Of a stretch of DNA of 64,000 nt, positions 22,590-33,218 are shown one piece after another; position 1 is the first letter of the stretch; the number at the start of each line of letters is the position of its first letter. Origin of the DNA: Adiantum capillus-veneris (lineage: Eukaryota > Streptophyta > Polypodiopsida > Polypodiales > Pteridaceae); assembly GCA_014529385.2 (NCBI GenBank), contig CM043960.1, forward strand, positions 26,022,396 to 26,086,395. The letters run 5' to 3'. Below the pieces are notes generated by a model. It did not search any database, was not told the DNA's origin, and saw only the letters and a list, made by a program, of their open reading frames with translations. A program made the translations under genes and the position numbers.

Positions 22590-23004
22590 ACAAATGACGA
22601 TTTCTATGCAGGCATTGAAAAATTAAACCACCAACAGACACACATTGATGATATAATGTTAAAAAAATGGATTCAACCCAACAAAGCAATACACCTCTTC
22701 CTTACAGGAGGAGCAAGAACAGAAAAAACGTTCACCTTGCTATTGTTAGTAGAAGGATTACAAAGATTCTACAACCATAAAAGTCCCACACAATCTGAAA
22801 TCTCCAACAACACTACTGATGGCATACACAGGGAAGGAAACTTTTAGTATTGCTGGCACCACAATCCACTCTTCGCTTCACTTACCTCTAGTTACTTCTA
22901 CACAAACAACTTTGAGTGCTGAAAAGTTGGATGCACTTTCTTTTCTATATAAAGACTTAAGAATTATAGTTTTTGATGAGGTGTTTTTGATTGGTTCACA
23001 AACA
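22590..23004 (+). pseudogene. PIF1-like helicase of Helentron, motifs I to II
   Basis: Walker A appears as FLTGGARTEKTFTLLLLVEG, where the family has G-G-A-G-T-G-K-T; two of the glycines are replaced, so ATP binding would be impaired. Motif Ia is AYTGKETFSIAGTTIHSSL (22822-22878), reached by a change of frame near 22820. Walker B is IIVFDEVFLIGSQ near 22966-23000. The reading then passes into Gypsy gag sequence. PIF1-type helicases unwind DNA during rolling-circle strand transfer. Confidence 0.82.
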
Positions 23005-23760
23005 ATTGTGAGATGTTCAACAAGGAAAGCATTGTTAAGGATGCACAAAGTTAGTGAACCACATCTACTGTGCGAGCACAAGTAGGGCCAACTCTGGTAG
23101 TTCCTGTCAACACTATAGAAGACATGCTTAAGCACATGAACGAGATGATGACTAGCATACAAAGGATGCCTATGAGAGGGCTAGGATAGGGGCCACCTCA
23201 AGGACAACCTATGGAACAACACAAACCATTGAAATGGTGTGCTTTCGAAGAAAAATGGACAAACCGTGAGACAAATGAGTGCTATTATAAGCCCAAATAT
23301 GATGGAAATTTCCACTATGTTCTAACGAGAGCACAAGGACAACCCATGTATAGATATCCACCAAACGTGGCACTAATTCAAAGACCACCCATGAATATGG
23401 AGAGACCACAATGAGTATTAGGCTAGTTGCCACCACTACCAGGGAATAATGTTGTACTGGCGTGTGGACGCAAGGATGGACATTTTCTTGAAGATTGTCC
23501 TAGGAATCTAGCCAACAAAGATAAGACCGCCATGAATGTAATCCAAGTTGTACCAAGCAACTCGTTAGAGAGAGAACCCACATTTCCGATTTGGGTAGTG
23601 ACTAGGGCACATGCTAAGGGGGAAAAAATAAAAAAATGCAAGTGGGTCGGACATACCAAGCAAACCATCCAAAGAATCCAAAAAAGAATGAGACAAATGA
23701 TACAAACTCAAGAGAAAAAAACAATGAAGGGGAATTGAAGAGAAAGTGTAAAAGAAGGTA
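23005..23760 (+). mobile_element. Gypsy gag fragment inserted in the Helentron helicase (fossil)
   Basis: This stretch interrupts the helicase. It reads as a Gypsy gag tail: VGPTLVVPVNTIEDML, then KPLKWCAFEEKWTNRETNECYY, then a knuckle-like CGRKDGHFLEDCPRN near 23460-23505. The segment KWCAFEEKW...ECYY matches KWCAIEQKWMNH...ECYY in the minus-strand Gypsy at about 50570-50630, so it comes from the same family. No LTR, primer site or target duplication is visible, so the way it got there is open. It is broken. Confidence 0.7.
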
Positions 23761-23768
23761 GAGAAAAG

Positions 23769-24870
23769 ATGCAAACGTTGTCATCAGGCTTTAAAAAATC
23801 AAAACCAAAATTAGCAGGATTGTATTGCTTGACAATATCTATCTCCATAGGTGACTCATATCTGCGTGCAATCGAACAAGTCCATGATAAACCATTTGGT
23901 GTATTGGATGTCATTTTGTGTGGTGATTTGTGTCAAGCAACCCCTATCAAGGATAGCTTGATCCTCACAAAAAACATGCATTTTTAAAAACAATTTCTCC
24001 TTCATATTGGCAGACTCATCCACAATGCTACAAACTTACACTAACAATGAGACAAAATGATCCAAATATTCATAGAGATCCTCAATAGACTTCGAGGTTT
24101 CCAACATAGCTTCAACGATTTAGAATACCTTAACAACAATTACTATGGATCTATTTCAAATAGTCATCAGGTTTCTCATCTATTTTACTCCAACAAAGAA
24201 AGGACACTCATAATCTTAATGTTTTCAATCAAATGGGGGGAACACCCCACACTTTCATCTCTAATGATAAAAGAAAAATATCAAGTAGCAAAACAATTAA
24301 CATTCCCACAGATCCCAAATTAGCTGGAGGAGCGCATTCCACACTAAACTTAAAAACACGCATTATTGTTGAGCTATGTGCAGGAAATTTGGATATTCTT
24401 GGCGGATTAGTTAATGAGGAGAAGGAGAGTACAAAAAATTCATAAAAACAATGAAAAAAACTATACTCTGGGTTTATTTCATTAACCCTATCACTGGAAA
24501 GAGAAAACACTATGAAAATCAAACACTATATTCACCAACCATTATCAAAGAATGGACTCCGATAGAACGTGTAGTTTGTGAATATAAAGTTGAAAAAAAC
24601 TACTTAACTATCATTTCTAGATCACAATTCCCATTATAAGCAGCTAGTGCTCAAACAATTCATCGTTTGCAAGGTCTTGCGTTGAAAACGCTAGCCTTGA
24701 ACCCAAGAACACATGGTCTTGCATACACATCATTATCTCATATTTGAGACCCAACTAACCTATACCTTCTCGTTGAAAGAATACAACCTTCCCGGGCCAT
24801 ATCAAAGTTGACCAAACCGTTTTAGAAGAATTGCATTGCCTACAAGTACAAGCTAAATGGATCTCCACCC
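23769..24870 (+). pseudogene. PIF1-like helicase of Helentron, motifs III to VI
   Basis: The helicase resumes with AIEQVHDKPFGVLDVILCGD and LCQATPIKD, corresponding to motif III (GDxxQ). Later come LNLKTRIIVELCAGNLDILGGLVNEE (24340-24420, motif IV region), WVYFINPITGKRKHYENQ, RSQFPL and then AQTIHRLQGLAL with HGLAYTSLSHI (24650-24745), the motif V/VI end seen in PIF1-family helicases. Several stops and frame changes occur (for example TAA at about 24637 and TGA at about 24747). Together with 22590-23004 this covers the full helicase order. Confidence 0.78.
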
Positions 24871-24914
24871 AAGAGCCCTTAGAAGCTTAAACACACATAT
24901 CATGCAACGGAATT

Positions 24915-25062
24915 GGACTTGTAGCATTTGAGAGTAGAGCGGAAATAAAATAACTTAAGTGAGAATTTCTTTAAGAGAGTTCAATATGAGTATAAGAAGA
25001 GTATTTTGATTAGAGATAGCAACATAACCATTATGTCTAGTTAGCTTGGCATAAACAATACT

Positions 25063-25117
<55 letters not shown>

Positions 25118-25295
25118 GAGTTTGACAAAGTTGAGGACATGATTTACTCAGAGCCGGTGGTCCCCCCTCCAATAGGCTTTTGTATTATAGATTCTTTGAT
25201 AAAGGGAGACTTGGTACAATACAATCTTTGTGTTCCTTAAGACCTAGGTGATGCAATGAAAATGGAAAGCTTCATGCATCACAATCATAACACAG
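24915..25295 (-). repeat. Second reverse-oriented LTR tail, with (GA)n
   Basis: Read from 25295 downward it matches the end of LTRs A and C: GATGCATGAAGCTTTCCAT, then CACAAAGATTGTATTGTAC, then TAATACAAA and GGAGGGGGGAC, ending near the LTR terminus. It contains (GA)n at 25065-25114 where LTR C has (CT)n in the other strand's sense. It corresponds to the tail at 17885-18170, in the same orientation, and lies on the other side of the Helentron. Confidence 0.7.
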
Positions 25296-27724
25296 AATGC
25301 AAGCTACTACAATAAAGAGGGAAAGAAAGAGAAGAGATGCATATGCAATTATTTGTAAACTGGGCTTGAACAAAGGATCATACATCTTGGATACAAAGCG
25401 GGCAAAACGCAAGGGGCATGCAAGCAAAGGAACCACTCTAGTATACATTATAGACCATCACAATTGTCCAGCTCGGTTTGGAGCCTCTCAAGGAAGTAAC
25501 CTTCATTGACTTTGTCCTCCAATTGGGCTAACTTGATGTCAAGCTCGTTCTCTTGATCATCCCGCGTCAACGTTTTATCAACCAAGTTGCTGGTTCCAGA
25601 TCCCCATGATTGAGCCCGATCATAAATGTATTTGGAGTTCTTCAAAAATCTCCTTCTTTATCCAATACAGAGTGAATTGATCTTTGGCTCATATCCTGCA
25701 CATTGATAAAAGAGAAAAATGTTTTCAGACTAGGAGTCTAGTAAGCAGCTTCATACATTTTGCAGTTCCACTGGCTTTAGATAAGCCATAAAAATTCATC
25801 TCTAGCCTTGTTCCAAAAGATAGTGAGAAGTCCTGCAAAATCCCCTAGAAATTGTTTGCATGAGGGAGAGAAGCCCAAGGTACGGGTCAAAGGATCAAGA
25901 AGTTGCTTGTTCTTGGGACAAGCAAAAAACAAGTGACTTATGTCTTGTACCACCTTATTGCACCTACAACAGCCCGTGAGCTGACATTAGCTTGGCGGGC
26001 CTTTTTGCCGGTCCATAGTGCTTTGTGAAAAATCAGCCAGAGGAGCACTGACTTTTCAATTCAATGGCAATGGACCATACATTAGCAATTTTGAATCCCG
26101 ACTGCAGGTGGGAGTAGTTGACTTTCCACCTTTTGTTAAGGGTGGCGGGGAGGGAGGAGGCCGAGTTGTTATTGTGCCAGACAGGATTGTGAAGCTTGAA
26201 TCTCCCTAACCAAGTGAAGGCTCTAATGTCTAATGGGAGGGGGTTCCGAAGCATCTAGACCAGCTCAGTAGGAAAGAGTCTAATTCTGGATTTGATGAAA
26301 TGTAGGTCCCAAGGTTTGACCCTAAATCTAAGAGACAGCTCTATGTCACCCAGCCAGTCACGCGCACCGGTGTCCCAAAGTTGGGACCAAGTTTTGAGAC
26401 CCTTTTTGTAGAGAACAAGGGCTTTCCTTAATGAGGAGGAGGGGACTGGGGGGATGTCTGTGCAGGGACACCAAATAGAGTCATTAGGAGGGACAGAAAA
26501 CTTGTGCTTGGAAAAGGTATTCAGGTGAATACTATCCCTGTGCCTATTCCATGCTTGCATGATGGATCTCAGCAAATCAGAACCTACTGGGGAAATAAGT
26601 TTTTTCCCAAAGAAAATTACAGAGAGCGGAAGATGTGTCCAGCCTTTGAGCTCGGAGATGCGGAACCTGGTTAGTTTTCTAAATTAGAGTCGTGTCCATT
26701 CCTCATCAAGTTGCTAGAGAGATGCAACAACCAGTTTGATCCCCATCTTATCAGCAATGTGATTGAGATTTTGAATTCCCAAATCTCCTTTGTCTTTTGG
26801 AAGGGTACAGACGTCCCATGAGACTTTGGCATACTTCTTGGCAAATGGATCACCTGCCCGAAGGAAGTTTCTATAGATTTTGGTTATCCTTAGCAAGTGG
26901 AAATTTGCAGGTCTCCAACAACCAAAGGAAAACAATACATATGCATTTAGGAAGTGATTGATGACAAGGAATCTACCTGCCAGGGAGTGTTGAAAGACAA
27001 TCCACCTATTGAGCTTGGTTTGGAATTTGTTACACACCGAATCCCAATACGCCTTTAGGGCAACAACAAAATCCATCGAGATTCCCAAGAGCCTGAAAAT
27101 CTTTCTTTCCTTAAGAATCTTACATCTAGCTCAAGAAATCCAATCCAAGAGAGAGTAGTGGGAGAAAACTCATGCTTTACTATGATTCAGAAGTGATCCT
27201 GAGGCTAGGAAAAAGATTTGCATGACTGACCAGAATTCAGAGAGTGTGGATTCATCGCTAGCTAGAAGCGCGTTGGACAGCCATTCTTGAGCTTCGAAGC
27301 GTGGAATTGAGATCCCCTTGATAAATCCCCTAGACATCCTATCTTTTACCAAGCAATTGAGGGAGTCGTCGACTGCTATTGCAAACAAGAGAGGAGCCAA
27401 CGGGCATCCTCGACCTTGCCAGCTCAAACACATCAGACAAGCTGCCATTCAATGACACTCTAGCTCTTGCATTCCCATGAGAGTTTGGATGAACAGAATC
27501 ATCCTATTTCCAAATCCCAGGGCTTCCATACATCTGAGAATAAATTACCATTCCAACCTATCCTAGGCTTTATCAAAGTCAACCATGACAAAAACAAATT
27601 GATGACCAGATTCTGTTGCATGATCAAACCCTTCCCATAAAGGGATGACTACCTCAACAAGTTTCCTTCCTTAATGGATACTTTCTGTTCCTTAGAAATC
27701 CATTTCATGATCACAGTGCAAATA

Positions 27725-28047
27725 GACACTACCACACATACATAAGTGGTAAGACCTCCCAAAAATACCAATTTTTGTTCAAGTCCATTTTTGTCCTGCT
27801 TCTCATGAGGTTAATGGGTACACCTTAAACCCAAGGTTTGGCAGTGAACCAAAAACTCCATTTGTTGGTAGCTGATTTTTCAACCTATACCCTATCTATT
27901 CAAGGGGGGGTTCACCAGCATAGCACCAGGTTATGGATACACTAAAATCCTTGGTTGTGAGAGAACCTAAAACTCACGGTTGATGAGTACACCAAAAACT
28001 CAAGGTATCATGAGAGTGGTCTGTCTAGTTCGGGCTTGAGGGGGGAT
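27725..28047 (+). mobile_element. 3' internal end of an LTR element inside the LINE (fossil)
   Basis: About 320 bases that do not continue the LINE reading on either side. They hold repeated 'aaaact-caaggt' phrases and end in the purine run GAGGGGGGAT immediately before an LTR start. No protein is recognised. The 5' part of the element and its 5' LTR are not visible. The left limit is approximate. Confidence 0.5.
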
Positions 28048-28312
28048 TGTTGGGTTCAAGCCCTTCTTCAGTTTTTTGTGTCAGTCCGTGGGAAATGCCC
28101 CAAAGGCATGCAGTTAGGAGAGCCAGTTTGCATGGAAACTTTTGCTATATATTGTAAAGTTTTACAAAGGAGTATAATAAGCATAGCATGTTTTTTCCCT
28201 TGCCATGTCGTTCTCTCACTCTCTCTCTCTCTCTCTCTCTTTTTGCACCTTCTCGCTCACCATGGATGCTCCTCCCCCTAGCCTTCACCCCCCATGGCCT
28301 CAATTCCCAACA
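28048..28312 (+). repeat. LTR of the fragment inserted in the LINE
   Basis: 265 bases beginning TGTTGGG and ending CCCAACA, a 7-base perfect terminal inverted repeat, preceded by a purine tract. Internally it has a promoter-like AT-rich stretch 'gctatatattg' and a (CT)n tract (28216-28240). The TGTTGGG start is typical of plant Copia LTRs, but the sequence differs from that of the Copia at 7345. Confidence 0.75.
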
Positions 28313-29294
28313 CCGTGCCAGTCAGGTCTTCATACAATTTATCCCTTCTCTTCCTGCGGATTAAGGTGAACTTTTTTTTGAATTGGACAAGTGTGTTATG
28401 GGTATCCTGGATTGCATGAGTCCAGGCTCTTGCTGGAGAATGGTTAATTTTGAAGGCCTATGATCAAATAAGCATAATGGTGTCCTGCACTACTGGAATC
28501 TTGAACAATGATGGGTCTATATGAAACCAATTGTTTCTTATCTTGGAGTCTTTGTCATCCATGGTAAGGACAAGGGATAGTGATCAAAAATGCATGTGTT
28601 GTATCTAGGCTTGGCTTTAACTCTTGCAAAAGAGTTGGCTAGTGAGACATCCAAGTAGCACATGTCCAGTTGTGTTTTCCTTGCAAGGTCCCCTTTCCCA
28701 TAATTTTGCTAGGTAAATTCACCTATAGTCCCAACATCCCACAATCGGCACTCAAGTTTGAGAGTATCCTAGGCTTCCTGTTGAGCCCCTTTGACAGTGA
28801 GGCCTTTGGAGAGGAACCTGTCCTCCAAGGACTCACCATGTTGAAGTCCCCAACTACAATAAAGGGTTCTTGGAGATTGGCCAGAGCTTTCCAGATCTTA
28901 GTATGGTCAAACATAGAACCTCTTGCATATACCCCTACCATCCTTGCATTGAAGGGATGCAAGAGGAAGACAGAGCATCAGTTATGACCAAAGTGAGGAG
29001 AAAGGTTAGGACTTCTGAATTCCTCAAGAACATGGAGAACACACCCACCCAAACCATGAGTGTGCATGTCCTGGGCCCAGTAGTGCTGCTCTGAAATTCC
29101 TTTCAAAGCTACAACCAGCTCTTGACTCATAATCTTGACCTCCTGAAGAACTAGGAAGTTGAATGAATTGCTCCTAAGCTATGATGCTATCTTCCTGACT
29201 TTGCTAGGGTCTGAAATACCCTTAACATTCCATGACAGTAACTTCATTCAATAACCCTTTTGTTTTTGTTTTTACCAGAATGCATTGGTGAGGT

Positions 29295-30535
29295 CTAAGC
29301 CACACTGGCATGATTGTATTTGTCATCCTTTAGCACCTCCATGGGAGAGGGGCCCTTTGGGACAAGAATCAAGGTGGTCTCCCCAACGGGAATATTCTCT
29401 TTGTTAAGATCAGGCAGGGCGGCCTGGCTATCCAAGGCCTTAACTTCTACTTCCAGTCTGGACACGGCAGGAGGTTCCTGAGTTTGGGTAGGGAGGGCAA
29501 ATTCTCCTGAATCTCCTGAGTCTGAGTCCACGTATTCCTGAACACGGGCTAGGATTGCAAATATGTTGGGATACTTGCCCTTGGGGTCAGACTTATTGGC
29601 AGTGTTGGACTTGCTAGCTGCCTGATTTTCTCTTCCTTTGTTCTTAGACTGGGAGGTGCCTGGCTAAGCAGGTGCGGCATCTTTGCGAGCTGCGTTGATT
29701 GGGGCTAGAGAGCTAGTTGGGGTGGCAAAGGAAGGAGCCTAGATGGGGAACTCCCTAACAAAGTGACCCCTTTTTCTACACAAGAAACAGGTATCGGGAA
29801 AATACTTGTACTCGAGGGGTTGGTCAAAGACTTTCCCATTGTCAATCATGATTTCAATGGAAGAGGCGAGTTTGTCAGGGTTGGAGATTCCCATCTCCGC
29901 TAGGACTTGGGGGTGCCAAGCCGGATTGTAGAAGTTCTATCTTTTTTGACCTCCTAACACTTTTCCTAGTTGTCCTGCAATGGTCGCGAGGTGACTTTAG
30001 AGATGCAATAATAGGTTATAAAACTCTACCCACATAGGGTAATTCCTAAAGGCATAAACTTTTGGGTTGAATTATTTATTCCACCTAAACAGGCACAAGG
30101 GGGAGTTATGGATAACCCATTGCCCACAGCTTCGAGCTTGAAATCCCATCACTGATTCTCTGAACACAAAGAGAAAGTGATTCTTGGGTAGACACTGTGA
30201 ATGGACTCCACCTTGAGTCCATGAATTGTCCACTATTGTTTAATCCAAGCTTTCAAAAGGTCAACTGGAGGGTGAGGACTAGCCAGGAGGCCTACAAGTG
30301 CTCTGCTTTCCAAATCTTTTTCAACTTTCCTGTCTTGGGCAGACGGAAAAAGAACCAAAGGCTTACCTTCAGAAGTTTGTCCTTTGCCAAGTTGAGGATG
30401 TCCTTGGCGGTCTCCAGGTTGAAAGTATGGGGGGACAGATGTAGACTTCCTTCGGCATGAGCTCGATCTCCTGATGGGTGTTGAAAAAAATCATAAGCCA
30501 TCGGGACGAGAAGCTTTGCTTTGCAGGAGCTGCTG
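29295..30535 (-). pseudogene. LINE ORF1 with CCHC knuckle (main part)
   Basis: Minus strand, upstream of ORF2 and ending 45 bases before it. From its 5' side it reads MAYDFFQHPSGDRAHAEGSL and FNLETAKDILNLAKDKLLKV, corresponding to the DUF4283-type RNA-binding region of plant L1 ORF1. It continues with IEIMIDNGKVFDQPLEYKYF and the knuckle CFLCRKRGHFVREF (29760-29800). The last Cys of the usual C-x2-C-x4-H-x4-C is Phe here. The tail is acidic, ending LKDDKYNHASVA. Stops occur near 29740 and 29665. The 5' end is interrupted by the gag-only element at 30540. ORF1 proteins coat LINE RNA. Confidence 0.75.
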
Positions 30536-30539
30536 ACGT

Positions 30540-31483
30540 TGTCAAGAGTTTTTTGGAGCAAGGGATTGCGCATATGTATATACACATGCATGGTGCATCG
30601 AATAAAGGATTGCCCATTTTCCAGAGCCAGGTGGTTACGTGGGGCCCACATGTGTACAGGTAGGACAACATGTACATAGTGCATCGATTTTCACTATCAC
30701 CTGTACCAGTATGTTTTTTCTACAATAATGAGGAGTTTATAGCGCGTAAAACTTCTCGAGGAAGCTATCCGCGGGCCGACAACATGAGGTAAGCAGGTGC
30801 GTCAGATGGCATCTAGTGGCGTCAGGAGGTCGAACGGGGTCAATATTTGCACGTGGATGAATACGGACACAACGTGGGTGTTTTCTTGTGAGAGTTATGC
30901 AGAAAGTTCATCATTAGGACTACTTTTTGGGGCCACTTCACGTGGTTGCGAGACGCATTATTGGAAAAAGCTGAGTGCCAGGTGTGCGGATGATGCAAAA
31001 AGGTGACAACTATGCACTGCGAGGTCAGTTTTTGGCCTGTTCGGGGTCCGTTTGAGGTCATCTTAAAGGCCAAGGGTGCCCAACTAATAAAGCTAAGTGT
31101 GAGAACTGAAAAAACTGAGAGAAGACCAGAAAAAAACGTGGAGAAGAGAGGAGGAACAGCCGCAGGTGTGTTTTTGGGGTTTTTTGGAGCCTGTTTTGGC
31201 TGTAAACTGCTCATCCGAGGTCGGATTTGAGCACTTTGACATTGTAGACTGGGGTTTTGGGCCGTTCCGGACGCGATGGCACTGTCCATTTTGCCAAATT
31301 CCTCACTCTTTTCCTATTGTTTTTCTGTGTAAGTTTCTCCTATGAGCGAAGTTTCTGCTCTAGTTTGTGATTGTATCTGGCTTATTTTACCCATATTGTG
31401 TGAGCTATTTGTCCCATTGGTGTTGGCCCAAGCTCAATTGTATCTAAACATCAGAAATTCTCCTCTTTTGAGCTGAGTTTTTT

Positions 31484-31534
<51 letters not shown>

Positions 31535-31709
31535 TGTGTGGAGTGGGCAAGTGGATAGTCTCTCTCCTCTCACTCCAAAGGTGTGTTCCCTGTCTCGGCC
31601 AGGTGTGTTGTCTAAGCCGAGTGGTGCCCCATAGTGTGTGTGTGTATCTTCCCAAGAGTGTGTGTCGGGTCGTTATAGAGGCGCTATGTGTGTTTTCATC
31701 CCGCTCACA
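30540..31709 (+). repeat. 5' LTR of gag-only element
   Basis: 1,170 bases, starting TGTCA and ending CTCACA. It contains (GT)n at about 31490-31532, about 20 bases longer than in the other LTR. Confidence 0.9.
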
Positions 31710-32783
31710 TTCTTTTGGTGCCCCCACGGAGGATCTTCTTCGAGTACCTTCTGCTTCGAGCTTCGAGCTTCGAGCTTCGGGATTACAGGTTGCAGGTTGC
31801 AGATTACAGGTTACAGGTTACAGGTTACAGGGACAGGTACAGGTACAGGTGATTCACACAGGTACAGGTAGCTGGAGTACAGTGATATACTAGCAGTGAT
31901 GTCACTTGCAGTTGTTGTGGGAATGCATCACTTGGCGCCTATTTGAGCGCATTGTCTGCTGGATTGTACGTTACTTGTGGAAACTGCCATTGTACGCATT
32001 TGTGGAGCCATACTTGGTTGTATTTGGCAGTCCCAGCCATTTCTGAGACTTGGTCTGGAAGATAGTCATTTCTGAGACTTGACTATATGCGATTTGCATT
32101 AGCCTTCGTGTGAGGGTCGATAGCGTGAGGTTTTTATTGAGCTGGGGGATTCTCAAATGTGGAGATCCTTTCGGTGATACAGGTAGCTGGAGCACCCTTT
32201 TCGTGACCTCGCCATAGGCTATGTACTACTGATTCCTACTTGATGCTCGGGTTCTATTGTTGACAGTTTATGCATACATAGACAGTCTATATTTTGGGTT
32301 CCTACTGCTCTACTTCTGGGGAAACTCTGTCGAAATTTTCCCAAGTTATGATGGCTGGTTTTTTGGTATTTTGAGCCATTTATGCTGTTATGCTGCTGAA
32401 ATTTTGGCAAAATCAGAGGTTAAGTCAGGTGTGCTTTCTTGGGAGTTTCATGGTTGGCTTTAATGGATGATCAAAATAGCCCTCAATTCACTCCATTTCA
32501 TTTAACTCAAAGAATCCAGATAAATGTTCATGTATCCAGGAAGATTTTTTTCCAGCAGCGCATAGTCTTTATGTTCGGGCCAAGAAGATTAAGGGAGATA
32601 TTGGAATGTCCTTTGCCTGTTGTAATTCTGATGATCAACTATGAAAACTCATTTGATGTGCATGTGTTTGTCCTTATCTAAAGCTGAGTTCCATTGAAGT
32701 TTCTGGGGATTGGGTAGTCAAAAGTCTTGGGTTCTTGCACGTGTGTTTGAAGGGGTTCTCAAAGCATAGTAGCTTGGGTAGCC
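31710..32783 (+). other. Leader of gag-only element with short tandem repeats
   Basis: After the primer-like site (31716-31725) come three copies of CTTCGAG (31754-31774). A run of 7-base units of the type TTACAGG/TTGCAGG follows, passing into 6-base TACAGG units (31781-31870). Further on, 32111-32184 and 32318-32343 match the two leader blocks of the nested Copia (8169-8240 and 8577-8602). No coding potential is convincing before the gag start at 32784. Confidence 0.75.
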
Positions 32784-33212
32784 ATGGATTTCTCTTATCC
32801 GGAATTTCATGGAAGAAGTGGTGAAGATGCGGAAGACTTTCTGGAGCAAGTCGAGGTGGCATGCATAAGCAACAAAATGTGTGATGAGGATAAGATTTTG
32901 AGGCTATTTGGATTGCTTTTGAAAGATGAGGCCCGTGTTTGGTTCATGGATTTGGAAGCTAAAGAAGCAGTGGCTTCTTCTTATGGTTTGAGTCTTGACA
33001 AGTTTATAGAAGCTTTTTTAGAGCGTTTCCAAGTTTTTGAAGATGCAAATGCAGTATGGAATGAGCTCAATGCTCTTAAGCAAGGTTCTTGTCAAGGTGT
33101 TGATGCCTATGTACACGGTTTTACAGATTTATGGACTCGTTGGTGTGTTGCTCTTAAGGATGAGACCCCCCCTTGTTCATTGAAGAAAAGTTTTTTTGTT
33201 GATGGTTTGTGA
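32784..33212 (+). pseudogene. Gag capsid region of gag-only element (fossil)
   Basis: Begins MDFSYPEFHGRSGEDAEDFL, then EQVEVACISNKMCDEDKILR, then LLLKDEARVWFMDL, SYGLSLDKFIEAFLERF and GSCQGVDAYVHGFTDLW. This is the retrotransposon gag family of Ty3/Gypsy type: the F-x-G-x2-x2-D-A-x-x-F-L start and the WF and F-x-x-x-F landmarks are in order. No zinc knuckle is seen. The protein would form the particle shell. Confidence 0.85.
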
Positions 33213-33218
33213 CCTTGG

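Larger units (their letters stand above)
19158..24870 (+). mobile_element. Helentron-type rolling-circle transposon, broken
   Basis: A plus-strand rolling-circle element with parts in Helentron/Helitron2 order. First come unknown N-terminal regions, then a domain resembling the DUF6570/Helitron N-region (EARLVFVRIPFGKIQ, QYGLRGSV). Next is an HUH Rep with QHDHGLLWVE, then a two-tyrosine region YCTSYMTK, and finally a PIF1-like SF1 helicase to about 24780. It is broken by many stops and frame changes and by a foreign Gypsy gag insert at about 23005-23760. No clear terminal hairpin or end sequence was identified, so the outer limits are approximate. Reversed LTR tails lie on both sides (17885-18170 and 24915-25295). 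Rolling-circle elements of this group move by Rep nicking one strand; this copy looks inactive. Confidence 0.82.
25450..29247 (-). pseudogene. LINE (plant L1-type) ORF2: endonuclease, RT, zf-RVT
   Basis: Minus strand, start ATG at 29245-29247. The product begins MKLLSWNVKGISDPSKVRKI, and the APE-type endonuclease continues with FLVLQEVKIMSQELV, PFIVVGDFNMVSPW (GDFN motif) and DHYPLSLPW near 28560. RT follows: FVFVMVDFDKA near 27580, then GCPLAPLLFAIAVD (27360-27410). The catalytic box reads NALLASDES where the family has A-L-F-A-D-D, so the aspartate pair is lost. The post-RT block is LAGRFLVINHFLNAY and CTLPKDKGDLGIQNLNHI. A zf-RVT cysteine-histidine segment (CRCNKVVQDISHLFFACP) lies near 25915-25990. 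There are many stops. An LTR fragment (27725-28312) is inserted in the RT region. The protein would prime reverse transcription at nicked target DNA. Confidence 0.85.

Noticed and set aside
31754-31870. Telomere-like repeat array
   Set aside because: Units are TTACAGG and TACAGG, not the plant telomere unit TTTAGGG, and they sit in a retroelement leader.
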